A stretch of DNA of 55,259 bases from Treponema sp. (GTDB lineage Bacteria > Spirochaetota > Spirochaetia > Treponematales > Breznakiellaceae): contig JAISBN010000037.1 of assembly GCA_031266175.1 (NCBI GenBank), forward strand, positions 1 to 55,259. Reading direction: 5' to 3'. Positions 9,158 through 18,048 of the stretch are shown in pieces (position 1 is the stretch's first letter; each line of letters begins with the position of its first letter). The notes under the pieces are model-generated. The model saw only the letters and a program-made list of their open reading frames with translations. It was not told the DNA's origin and ran no database searches. Both the position numbers and the translations under genes were made by a program.

Positions 9158-10129
9158 TCAGGCTTTACGGTACGCATCCCAGCTGGTTTTGATAAGGGTT
9201 TCCAGGTCCGAATATTCCGGCTTCCAGCCCAGCAGTTTACGGGCCAGCGCCGCCGAGGCGGTAAGTTTTTCCGGGTCCCCCGGCCGGCGGTCTACAACTC
9301 GGGAAGGAATCGGCTTTCCGGTAATGCGGCGGGCGGTTTCCAGCACCTCCATCACCGAGGAACCGGTTTCACTTCCCAGGTTCACCGTCAGGCTTTTGTT
9401 GTTGGCGCCGATATAGTCCAGGGCCAGGGCATGGGCCGCGGCCAGATCGCTGACGTGGATATAGTCCCGGATACAGGTACCGTCGGGGGTACTGTAGTCG
9501 CCGCCGAAAATTTGAAGCTCCCGCCGCATGCCGCAGGCGGTTTCCATAATCACCGGGATAAGGTTGGCGGGGTTCTGTTCCAGCCCCCCAATCCGGCCCC
9601 GGGGATCGTAGCCCGCGGCGTTAAAGTACCGGAGGCTTGCGAAACGTATCCCCTTAAGCCTGTCGTACCAGCCGAGAAATTTTTCGATTTCCAGCTTGGT
9701 AAAACCGTAATAATTTTCCGGGTTAACGGGATGGTTTTCGTCAATGGGCAGATACTTGGGCTCGCCGAAGACCGCGGCGCTGGAAGAAAAGATAATGTAC
9801 TCCAGTCCCGTCTCACTGGCGGCGTTAAGCAGGTGTACGGCGCCGATGATATTGTTCACCGAGTACTTTTCCGGCTTTACCATGGATTCACCCACGGCCT
9901 TGAAGGCCGCCAGGTATACCGCGACCCTGCTTCCGGTTTCCCGCATGGCCCCCGTAAGCTGTTCATAGCGGAGTATGTCGCCGTGGATAAACGCCGCTTC
10001 GGGAAACAGGTTTTCCCGAAGCCCCGACGAAAGGTTGTCAAAGACCGTAACAGCGTGCCCCCGGTCCAGCAGTTCCCGGACTACATGGCTTCCGATATAG
10101 CCCGCGCCCCCAATAACCAGTATGTTCAT
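9158..10129 (-). CDS. galE: UDP-glucose 4-epimerase
   Basis: 323 aa extended SDR: NILVIGGAGYIGSHVVRELL, YYGFTKLEIEKFL (YxxxK), LRYFNAAGYDPRGRIGG, GTCIRDYIHVSDLAAAH. Confidence 0.93.
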   Translation of the reverse strand: MNILVIGGAGYIGSHVVRELLDRGHAVTVFDNLSSGLRENLFPEAAFIHGDILRYEQLTGAMRETGSRVAVYLAAFKAVGESMVKPEKYSVNNIIGAVHLLNAASETGLEYIIFSSSAAVFGEPKYLPIDENHPVNPENYYGFTKLEIEKFLGWYDRLKGIRFASLRYFNAAGYDPRGRIGGLEQNPANLIPVIMETACGMRRELQIFGGDYSTPDGTCIRDYIHVSDLAAAHALALDYIGANNKSLTVNLGSETGSSVMEVLETARRITGKPIPSRVVDRRPGDPEKLTASAALARKLLGWKPEYSDLETLIKTSWDAYRKA

Positions 10130-10569
10130 GGGTACGAGTATAGCGGAAGGGAGGAAAAGAAACTATCCCTTAGTAATTTCCGCGAGGACCAAGCCGGGAG
10201 GATCTTGAAAACTGTCTCAAAACTGTCAAAAAGTCAATCATTTTGCTGACCTTTCGCGGGAAAATTGGTTTACCCTGAAGGGAAGTTTCAAATGCCCTTT
10301 CCGGCGGCGTGTAACAAACTTGTGTCGAAAACCGGAATACGGACAATTCGGCCGACCGGGCTTATCAGCATCCGCGAAGGCGGCGAAGCGGCGCCGCTTT
10401 GCTTTAAGCACCAAATAGTCCATCGTTTTTACTGTATACTACATTGTATTATCCATATACCGCGCTGTATATTCAAACAAGATTCTTCGAATAAGCCGTC
10501 GCAGCTGTTTCGGGATTTGCGATTTCCTTATTTAATTTTGAACTTATATCACGAAGGGAGGTGTTTCAA

Positions 10570-11277
10570 ATTAAGAGAAAAATCAGGCCTCCGTATTTTG
10601 AGGTGGGAGTAAAAAATTATATATACGGCGATGCGGTTTTTGAGATGGCAAAAGTTCTGGAAGCCTGTTCGAAAAAGTACGATATCGATGTACTTTATAT
10701 TGTGCCATATACCGAGATCCGAAGGGTAGCGGAAAATACAAATAATCTTGTTATTATCGCTCCTTATATGGACACACTGCGTCCTGGCCGCGGTATGGCA
10801 GATGTTTTGCCTGAAGCGATTCAGGCGGCGGGGGCACACGGCGTTCTTATGAACCATTCCGAACGTCCAATGTCACTTCATGCCATTAAGGAAACGATTA
10901 ACAGGGCAAACGAGCTGGATCTTTTGTCTTTTGCCTGTGCGGATTCCATCATGGAGGCAAAAGCGGTAGCCCAGCTGCATCCGGATATTATTAACCCTGA
11001 GCCAACCGAACTTATCGGATCGGGCACCGCAAGCGACATGGGTTACGTGAAAGAATCCATCAAGGCTGTTAAAGCTATTGATCCGCATATTTTGGTTGAA
11101 CAGGCGGCGGGAATCACCAAAGGGCAGCAGGTTTACGATTTTATTTATGCCGGTTCAGAAGGCGCCGGAGCCGGTTCCGGTATTTTTAACGCCGCCAATC
11201 CATATTCAACGGCGGAAGAAATGATTTACAGTGTCAGAAAAGCCTACAATGCCTTGAAAGATGAAGGCAAATTATAA
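10570..11277 (+). CDS. triose-phosphate isomerase-like protein
   Basis: TIM-barrel-type sequence (APYMDTLRPGRGMADVLPEAIQAAGAHGVLMNHSERPMS, IINPEPTELIGSGTASDMGYV, YAGSEGAGAGSGI). ORF track starts at GTG 10561, inside the SD (AAGGGAGGTG); start placed at ATT 10570, giving (M)KRKIRPPYFEVGVKNYIYGD. Confidence 0.75.
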   Translation: MKRKIRPPYFEVGVKNYIYGDAVFEMAKVLEACSKKYDIDVLYIVPYTEIRRVAENTNNLVIIAPYMDTLRPGRGMADVLPEAIQAAGAHGVLMNHSERPMSLHAIKETINRANELDLLSFACADSIMEAKAVAQLHPDIINPEPTELIGSGTASDMGYVKESIKAVKAIDPHILVEQAAGITKGQQVYDFIYAGSEGAGAGSGIFNAANPYSTAEEMIYSVRKAYNALKDEGKL

Positions 11278-11298
11278 GGGATATAAGGAGCTTTACCA

Positions 11299-11796
11299 AT
11301 GAAAGTATTCAGAGAGTCATTTAAAACACGTTCTACGGGATTGTATCCCACGTTTCACAAGGTTACAGAAACGGTCAGTGAAATCCTGAATCGTTCCGGG
11401 GTAAAAAATGGAATATGCGTGGTTTATTCACACCATACAACATGTTCCGTCTTTACGCAGGAATGTTCCATGGATAAGGCTTATAATGGGCTTGAGTATC
11501 TGCAGCAGGATCTAACGGATATTTTCGAAAAGATTATTCCCACCTGCCGGAAGGAAAACCAGTATATGCATCCCGGTCCTGAGCTTACGGAATATGCAAT
11601 CGGTATCGGTGAAAGCAAGCCGGATGCCCTTAATACGGACGCCCATTTAAGATCCGTATTTTTAGGAAGAAGTGAAAGCATAGTTATTGTAGACGGTAAG
11701 CTTGATCTTGGCCCGTTTGGACATATTTATTTCGTCGATTTTGACAAAACCCGTATACGTGAGCGTGAAGTGCAAGTACAGATCATTGGAGAATGA
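11299..11796 (+). CDS. YjbQ/UPF0047 family protein
   Basis: 165 aa; hallmark CVVYSHHTTCSVFTQE, YMHPGPE, NTDAHLRS, DLGPFGHIYFVDFD; SD AAGGAG before the ATG. Confidence 0.88.
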   Translation: MKVFRESFKTRSTGLYPTFHKVTETVSEILNRSGVKNGICVVYSHHTTCSVFTQECSMDKAYNGLEYLQQDLTDIFEKIIPTCRKENQYMHPGPELTEYAIGIGESKPDALNTDAHLRSVFLGRSESIVIVDGKLDLGPFGHIYFVDFDKTRIREREVQVQIIGE

Positions 11797-11817
11797 CAAA
11801 AGCCGCCATGGAAATTG

Positions 11818-11862
11818 CCGGCCAAAGAGGGATTGCCTTACCGGTCAATCCCCCTTGGCCGG
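11818..11862 (+). terminator. stem-loop downstream of yjbQ, possible terminator without a strong U-tract
   Basis: CCGGCCAA...GGGATTG-N10-CAATCCC..TTGGCCGG (8 bp + 7 bp with an internal bulge). Confidence 0.5.
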
Positions 11863-11995
11863 GATCTCTTGATACAAAATTTACAAACCCCAACCCCGGG
11901 CCGGATAATCCGCATACCGCCAGATTGACCTGACCAGACATGATATACTAAACTAATAAAACTATTTGAAGAAGCTGTATCCTGAGGTAAATCTG

Positions 11996-12868
11996 ATGGA
12001 CGATATTGTAAAAAATATTATATTCAATCTTAATGACACCAGAGCCTTTAATGGATGGGTTGGCTTTAATTCTCCCGGAGCCATCGAACAAAAATCGGGC
12101 CTCTGGATTACCAAAGCAGGGACACGATATTACGAATCAAAGGGTTTTGATTATGATCCCCGTAAACAGCTCCCCCATTTTGAATGGGGTGCGGTAGCCG
12201 ATGGCGAATTAAACCTCAACTATAACAATACTTCCACCGTGCTTAAAGAAGGCATGTATTATATCATGCCGGAGAATATCCAGTTAAAAGCCCGGGGATT
12301 TAAAAAAACGCTTTTGATTTGGTTTGAATTTACAGGCTGTCTATGCGATTCAATCTTTCCTGTTCTTGGAGGTTTTGAAAACGGAGTCGCTACCGGAAGA
12401 TATTCTTACGGACAGATAAAATCGGTGCTTCAAATGGCATATATCCTGCAATATCATCCTGTTATGTTTAATCTTAGGGCTCAAAGTTTTCTTTGGCAAT
12501 TTATCGCCGAGACTTCCGGTTCAATTTCTTATACCATTCAAAATTTCAGCCCCGAAATCAAACATGTCATAAACTATATACATAACATTTCCCCAGATCG
12601 TAAAGTTAGTGTTACGCAGCTCGCGGATGAATCCACTTTATCCGTGGAAACTTTCCGCAAACGCTTTCAAGCTGAAGTTGGGGAATCTCCCATACAGTAC
12701 CTGCTACATCACCGTATAACGAAAGCAAAAGAACTGCTCAGCGATAAAAATCTAACCATCAAGCAGATAGCATTTGAGTCGGGGTTTTCCGATCCCCTCT
12801 ATTTTTCACGCCTTTTCAAAAAATACGAAGGTGTTAACCCTCTCACTTTCCGCAGGGAAATATATTAG
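11996..12868 (+). CDS. AraC-family transcriptional regulator
   Basis: C-terminal double HTH (VSVTQLADESTLSVETFRKRFQAEVGESPIQYLLHHRITKAKELLSDKNLTIKQIAFESGFSDPLYFSRLFKKYEGVNPLTFRR). ORF track begins at TTG 11966; ATG 11996 has a nearby TGAGGTAA. Confidence 0.9.
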   Translation: MDDIVKNIIFNLNDTRAFNGWVGFNSPGAIEQKSGLWITKAGTRYYESKGFDYDPRKQLPHFEWGAVADGELNLNYNNTSTVLKEGMYYIMPENIQLKARGFKKTLLIWFEFTGCLCDSIFPVLGGFENGVATGRYSYGQIKSVLQMAYILQYHPVMFNLRAQSFLWQFIAETSGSISYTIQNFSPEIKHVINYIHNISPDRKVSVTQLADESTLSVETFRKRFQAEVGESPIQYLLHHRITKAKELLSDKNLTIKQIAFESGFSDPLYFSRLFKKYEGVNPLTFRREIY

Positions 12869-12895
12869 GCTTGTTCGGAAGCCCGTGAAGATGTA

Positions 12896-13879
12896 TCATG
12901 CCGTTTTTTTGCTGTGGGCCTCAAATGTCTGAAGCAGTACCGCAATAATAAGGACCAATCCTGTCGCGACAAACTGATAATACACAGGCATCTGTATCAT
13001 TATCAACCCGGTCTGTAGAGTACCCAATATTGCGATGCCAAGAAAGGACCCCAACATATTGCCTTTTCCGCCGGAAAGCGCCGTGCCGCCTAAAACAACC
13101 GCCGCTACCGAATCCAGCGCATAGGACCCTCCCGCGGTTGCTTGCGCTGCTCCCAGCCGGGACGCCAGCATCAGGCCCGCAAACGCTGCCAGAATAGAAC
13201 ATAATGTATATACAAGAATACGCACCCTGTCAATATTTACACCGGCGATACGGGCCGCCTCAGCATTACCGCCAATACAGTATACATATCTGCCAAATAC
13301 GGTATATTTCATCGTAATAAAAAATAGAATATACAACGCAAACAGTATGATTATGGGAAGGGGAACCGTAAATATTTTAGTTGTTCCCAGAAATGAAAAA
13401 GCAGGATCCCTGACCATAATTGAATTACCTTCACTCAGTATATATATACAGCCCTTATAGATGGACATAAATGCCAATGTGGTGATAAAGGCGTTGACCT
13501 TTAGTTTAGAAATCAAAAATCCGTTGAGCAGCCCGGCGGTTAATCCAAAAAGCATGGCTATGAGAAATACTAAAATATAATTCATGCCCATTTTTTCACT
13601 CAAATAAGCCGCCAATATTGCTGTAAACGCGGCAACCTCTCCTACCGAAAGATCAAATCCTCCCGTCAGAATACAGAGAGTTTGACCGATACATATGATA
13701 CCGATAACCGACAGGGTCATTCCGATGGAATAGAATGTTCTTATAGAGAAAAAATGCTCGTTTAATAATGAAAACACCAGAATTACCAATGCCAGAGCAA
13801 CCAATACGATCCACTTGTTAAGTTGAGCCATAATGATATTTCCGGGTAACAATTTGTCGTTATTCACCATACACCTCAC
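12896..13879 (-). CDS. sugar ABC transporter permease (RbsC/AraH-like)
   Basis: 327 aa, multiple TM segments; GGFDLSVGEVAAFTAI, GGTALSGGKGNMLGSFLGIAILGTLQTGLI. Confidence 0.92.
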   Translation of the reverse strand: MRCMVNNDKLLPGNIIMAQLNKWIVLVALALVILVFSLLNEHFFSIRTFYSIGMTLSVIGIICIGQTLCILTGGFDLSVGEVAAFTAILAAYLSEKMGMNYILVFLIAMLFGLTAGLLNGFLISKLKVNAFITTLAFMSIYKGCIYILSEGNSIMVRDPAFSFLGTTKIFTVPLPIIILFALYILFFITMKYTVFGRYVYCIGGNAEAARIAGVNIDRVRILVYTLCSILAAFAGLMLASRLGAAQATAGGSYALDSVAAVVLGGTALSGGKGNMLGSFLGIAILGTLQTGLIMIQMPVYYQFVATGLVLIIAVLLQTFEAHSKKTA

Positions 13880-15384
13880 CCAACAACCGCGAATTTAAGG
13901 AGATCTTCTTCCGTGATCGTAGCGGTATTCTCAATTTCCCCTTGAATGCCGCCGTCCCGGAAAATGTAAATTCTGTCGCTCATCCCTATTATTTCGGGCA
14001 ACTCCGAACTGATGAAGATAATCGCTTTACCCTCCACCGCAAGTCCCCGAATCAGCCTATATATTTCCGATTTCGTTCCCACATCTATGCCTCTTGTTGG
14101 TTCATCGAATATTAAAATATCCGCGTTAGCGCCAAGCCATCGGCCGATAATGATTTTTTGTTGATTGCCGCCGGAAAGATTATTTACGACAGTCATATCA
14201 TTCGGGGCTTTTATTTTAAGCGCCAACATTTGTTTGACTGACGCGGCAGTCTCATCTTTTTCATTTATAAAACCATTCTTTGACAATCTTTTTATAAAAG
14301 GTATTGTTATATTGGTACGTATTGACGAGATTAAAACAAGTCCCTGTTCATGCCTGTCTTCGGGTACAAAACCGATTCCCGCTTTAACCGCGTCATTCGT
14401 CTTCTGTATTTTGATTTCTTTGCCGTTTTTATAAATAACGCCGCTGTCTTTTTTATCTATTCCGAACATCGCCCGGACGGTTTCCGTTCTTCCCGAGCCT
14501 ACAATGCCAAAAAAACCAACGATTTCACCCTTATGCACCTCGAAATTTATGTTTTTTATACTATTTCCCGCATTAAGATCCTTTATCGCAAGGACGACTT
14601 CATTATCCCGTTTTGATTCGTACAAACGATTTTCAAAAAGTTTAACATCCCGTCCGACCATCATACTCACAATATCTTTCGTATCAATATCCCGTATATC
14701 CTTTGTATCAATATACTTTCCGTCTTTCAAAACCGTAATTCTGTCGCATATCCTTTGTATTTCGGTTAAACGATGGCTGACATATATAATGCTTATACCC
14801 CTGCCGGCCAGCGTTTTGATAAGTTTGAACAGTTGGTCCGTTTCCTCGTCTGAGAGTGATGATGTGGGTTCGTCCAGGGCAAGGATTTTTATGTCAAATG
14901 ATATTGCTTTTAGAATCTCAACTATCTGCTTCTGCCCCACTGATAAATTCCCCGCGTTTTGTTTCAGGTTTATACTTTCACCGGATGAGCCCAAAAGCCT
15001 TTGAATTGCCCCTGCTCTTCCGTACATTCCTTTCCAATCCACCGTTCCCAATTTTGTTTTTGGATATTGACCCATTAATATGTTTTCCATCACCGTTAAA
15101 TGGGGAGACAAAAAAACTTCCTGTGAAATAATTGAAATGCCTTCATTCCTGGCGTCTTTCGCGTTGTTAAATTTTACTTCATTGCCGCAAATCTTTATCG
15201 TTCCGCCGTAGTTTTTATAGAGGCCGTTCAGTATTTTGAGCATAGTTGATTTTCCCGCTCCGTTTTCTCCGCAAAGCGCGTGAACCTCGCCTTGTCTAAG
15301 TTCAAATTGAACATTATCCAGGGCGCGTACACCGGGAAATTCTTTTGTGATATGTTCCATAGATAAAACGATCGGCTGAGTCAT
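13876..15384 (-). CDS. sugar ABC transporter ATP-binding protein (RbsA/AraG-like, two ABC domains)
   Basis: 502 aa; Walker A GENGAGKST, signatures LSVGQKQ and LSGGNQQK, Walker B ILALDEPTSSL and ILIFDEPTRGIDVG; overlaps the permease gene by 4 bp. Confidence 0.94.
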   Translation of the reverse strand: MTQPIVLSMEHITKEFPGVRALDNVQFELRQGEVHALCGENGAGKSTMLKILNGLYKNYGGTIKICGNEVKFNNAKDARNEGISIISQEVFLSPHLTVMENILMGQYPKTKLGTVDWKGMYGRAGAIQRLLGSSGESINLKQNAGNLSVGQKQIVEILKAISFDIKILALDEPTSSLSDEETDQLFKLIKTLAGRGISIIYVSHRLTEIQRICDRITVLKDGKYIDTKDIRDIDTKDIVSMMVGRDVKLFENRLYESKRDNEVVLAIKDLNAGNSIKNINFEVHKGEIVGFFGIVGSGRTETVRAMFGIDKKDSGVIYKNGKEIKIQKTNDAVKAGIGFVPEDRHEQGLVLISSIRTNITIPFIKRLSKNGFINEKDETAASVKQMLALKIKAPNDMTVVNNLSGGNQQKIIIGRWLGANADILIFDEPTRGIDVGTKSEIYRLIRGLAVEGKAIIFISSELPEIIGMSDRIYIFRDGGIQGEIENTATITEEDLLKFAVVG

Positions 15385-15404
15385 AATACTCCATCCTAAT
15401 ATTT

Positions 15405-15439
15405 AACCAATAACCCCGCCACAGACGGGGTTATTGGTT
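15405..15439 (-). terminator. stem-loop between substrate-binding protein and ATPase genes (attenuator/mRNA-processing type)
   Basis: Perfect 14-bp stem AACCAATAACCCCG-ccacaga-CGGGGTTATTGGTT in the SBP-ATPase gap. Confidence 0.65.
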
Positions 15440-15474
15440 TTATCTAATACGAGCACTCATATCATTTTCATCGT

Positions 15475-16515
15475 TCAGTAAGGCATTTTCCCGTCGGGAA
15501 ATTTTTCCCTCCAGTTGTCAATTGACACAACGCCTGCACCGACCAGGGTCTCCTGCGGCAGTTCTTTTCCGTTTACCAATAAGTCATAAAAGAACTGTAT
15601 CATTGTTTGGCCTTCAAGAAAAGGATCCATGTACATGGATATGTAACTATTGGCAATATCGCCGCCCATATTAAATACATCCAAACTGGGTTGATAACAT
15701 CCGGTTCCACTTACCAGGATTTTCTTGAAATCAAAACCTTTTTCGATAAAGGCTCTTACCGTTGCATACGCGGGAGTATCCTCACCACACGGAACTATCC
15801 AATGGGTAACGTTTGGATTAGCGTTAATCGTCGCTAGGGCCGCCGCTATGGAATCATCAAAAGTCCCCGTCTTACAATCGGTTTCGATAATGTCCGCCGG
15901 TTTTAACTCGGGGCAATTTTTCAGCAGTGCATCGCGAAAGCCGTCACAGGTTACTTTGACTGTCGGTACCGTATACATTCCCAGTACCATAACTTTGATA
16001 ACATTTCCTGGGGCAAAAAAATTACGCTCCTTAGCCCTAGCCGCAAGCGCTTCGCCGCCTTCATATCCAAAGTCGTAGGTCGGTACCCCGAGATAGGGCG
16101 CGGCATATCCCGTCCCGTCTTCCAGAATATCGTCAATCGCCAGCACAGGGATATTGGCCTCCCTAAAAGCCCTTATCACCGCCGGCCCAAGGCCCGCATC
16201 GGGGACACAGATAGCAACTGCGTCGACCCCCGCCGAAATAACGCTGTCCACAGCCTGCATGCATCGTTCATTGTTATAATCTACATCGATGCCCCCATAG
16301 TCTATCCCCAGTTCTTCCGCCTTTGATATGGCCCCTTTGTCCTCGGTCGAAAACCAGCTGTCGGATAGTTTTTTACATATGTAACGAACCGTAAACTGTT
16401 TTTTTTGTCCGCCAACATCAGCGGTTTTCCCGGCGGAACAACTTGAAAACACGGCAAATAATACGAATATCGCCGCCAATAAGAACAAAGCCAGCTTCCC
16501 TGTTTTTTTCCTCAT
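15475..16515 (-). CDS. sugar ABC transporter substrate-binding lipoprotein (RbsB-like)
   Basis: Lipoprotein signal MRKKTGKLALFLLAAIFVLFAVFSSC; periplasmic binding protein type I fold (VISAGVDAVAICVPDAGLGPAVIRAFREANIPVLAIDD). ORF track extends to 16596; the start at 16515 matches the signal peptide. Confidence 0.9.
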   Translation of the reverse strand: MRKKTGKLALFLLAAIFVLFAVFSSCSAGKTADVGGQKKQFTVRYICKKLSDSWFSTEDKGAISKAEELGIDYGGIDVDYNNERCMQAVDSVISAGVDAVAICVPDAGLGPAVIRAFREANIPVLAIDDILEDGTGYAAPYLGVPTYDFGYEGGEALAARAKERNFFAPGNVIKVMVLGMYTVPTVKVTCDGFRDALLKNCPELKPADIIETDCKTGTFDDSIAAALATINANPNVTHWIVPCGEDTPAYATVRAFIEKGFDFKKILVSGTGCYQPSLDVFNMGGDIANSYISMYMDPFLEGQTMIQFFYDLLVNGKELPQETLVGAGVVSIDNWREKFPDGKMPY

Positions 16516-16638
16516 CTTTTTATCCCCCTCGTTCACGTATTTCGTGATTACTTTAGTGAAACAGTGTTTCATACTTCCTGTAATATTCCAATACACTGTA
16601 AGGTAAAAACGCTGGACGATTTGGTAAAGTCTCGTGCT

Positions 16639-18024
16639 TTACGAAATCACCTCTATGCCCATTAACGCGCATAAATCTTTCATGGCATCGAAACAATCCC
16701 CCCGGACAATTACGATATGCTGACCAGGACACTCCTCGACATATCTGTCCATGCCCATCTCCGGTTTAATTAAAAGGCTGGGAAAATCGGGCGTGGGCTC
16801 TTCCCAGCCCAGCTCAGTCCATTTCATGGGAGATACTGTCTCCGCTCTGGACAGAAACATCGCGTACCTATCGCCTTTCCTGAATAACCTGGCTAACGTG
16901 ACTGGTCCTGTTTTTACTTTGGAAACACAGCTTATGCCGATAAAAAAATCACCCAATCGGCTTGATTTAAACCTATGTTCCCCGTCAGCAAAGTCCTTTG
17001 GCAAAAAACCGCAAATACCCGCCAAGACCTGTTCGTCCAAAAACTCATAATTTTCCATAAATACCGATGTCTGGCCCGTCAAGGCGCTCAGCATGACGGT
17101 TGTAATCAGACCATGGGCGTCACACTCGCATATTACGGAAAAATTCCTGTCGGCCAGTAATGACTGGGCCATACAGGGATTTATCCCCATGAATTTTGTT
17201 GCTCCGGAAACGCATTTTATGGACAGGGCACTCAAGCCCCTGTCGTCCGCTTTGTTTTTCATGGCGTAATACAAGCGCGCCGCCCTGTCAAGCGCTGTAT
17301 CAGTTACCTCATTGATAAATACCGTCCGCGCTTTTATATCCGATTTCACGGCATCGATTTCACTTTGGGGAGCGTCGTCCATTACCTTGCCGATCTCATA
17401 GCTGAAATAGTCCTCTATTTCAACGCCGAGCTTTTTGAATACCTCCGTTTTATCGTATACACAGGTAAACAAGCCCATATCCGCATAGCCGATTAATCCA
17501 ATCCGGGCATTGGTAATTTGTTTATACGCATTTATTATTTGCGCATACTTCCCAATCTGGTTAAATTTATGCGGTTCGTTTGGTTTTTCGTAAATCACCT
17601 TAAACCGGTACCCCATGTCCTTAAGAACCGGCGTTAACGCGGTAAGCGCTGCTGGAGCGGCCGGTGAATGCAGTTTGCCTGAGGCATCCATCTTAGCTCC
17701 GGTGGAGTATATAAGCAGAGGTTTGTTCAGATAGTCTTTTAACACAGCCATAATATAAGGCGTAAGATGCCATGAAACAATGTTCACTATGATAAAATCA
17801 AAATTAAGCCTTTCTGTTCCGGATATGGCCTCATCTGTGGTCAAGCTATTTTTTAGCTCATAACTGCCGGCTACTTCTACGGAATCCAAAGAACGTATGC
17901 CGTTTTCCATTTCATTGATCACGGGTTTTAGCCATTCGGCCGGGTAAACCTCTTCAAAACAGTGTAATAACAACGCTCTCGCTTTCTTCATGGCTGGCCC
18001 CTTTTCAGTTTTGTTTTCTGTCAT
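16639..18024 (-). CDS. L-fucose/L-arabinose isomerase-family protein
   Basis: 461 aa; FucI-like C-terminal region (CECDAHGLITTVMLSALTGQ..., PGQHIVIVRGDC); SD AGGAGGAACATATT before ATG 18024. Confidence 0.8.
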   Translation of the reverse strand: MTENKTEKGPAMKKARALLLHCFEEVYPAEWLKPVINEMENGIRSLDSVEVAGSYELKNSLTTDEAISGTERLNFDFIIVNIVSWHLTPYIMAVLKDYLNKPLLIYSTGAKMDASGKLHSPAAPAALTALTPVLKDMGYRFKVIYEKPNEPHKFNQIGKYAQIINAYKQITNARIGLIGYADMGLFTCVYDKTEVFKKLGVEIEDYFSYEIGKVMDDAPQSEIDAVKSDIKARTVFINEVTDTALDRAARLYYAMKNKADDRGLSALSIKCVSGATKFMGINPCMAQSLLADRNFSVICECDAHGLITTVMLSALTGQTSVFMENYEFLDEQVLAGICGFLPKDFADGEHRFKSSRLGDFFIGISCVSKVKTGPVTLARLFRKGDRYAMFLSRAETVSPMKWTELGWEEPTPDFPSLLIKPEMGMDRYVEECPGQHIVIVRGDCFDAMKDLCALMGIEVIS

Positions 18025-18048
18025 AATATGTTCCTCCTGGGTCGGATG

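Noticed and set aside
10130-10560. Possible mobile-element remnant in the galE-TIM spacer
   Set aside because: No terminal inverted repeats, target duplication or transposase-like translation found.
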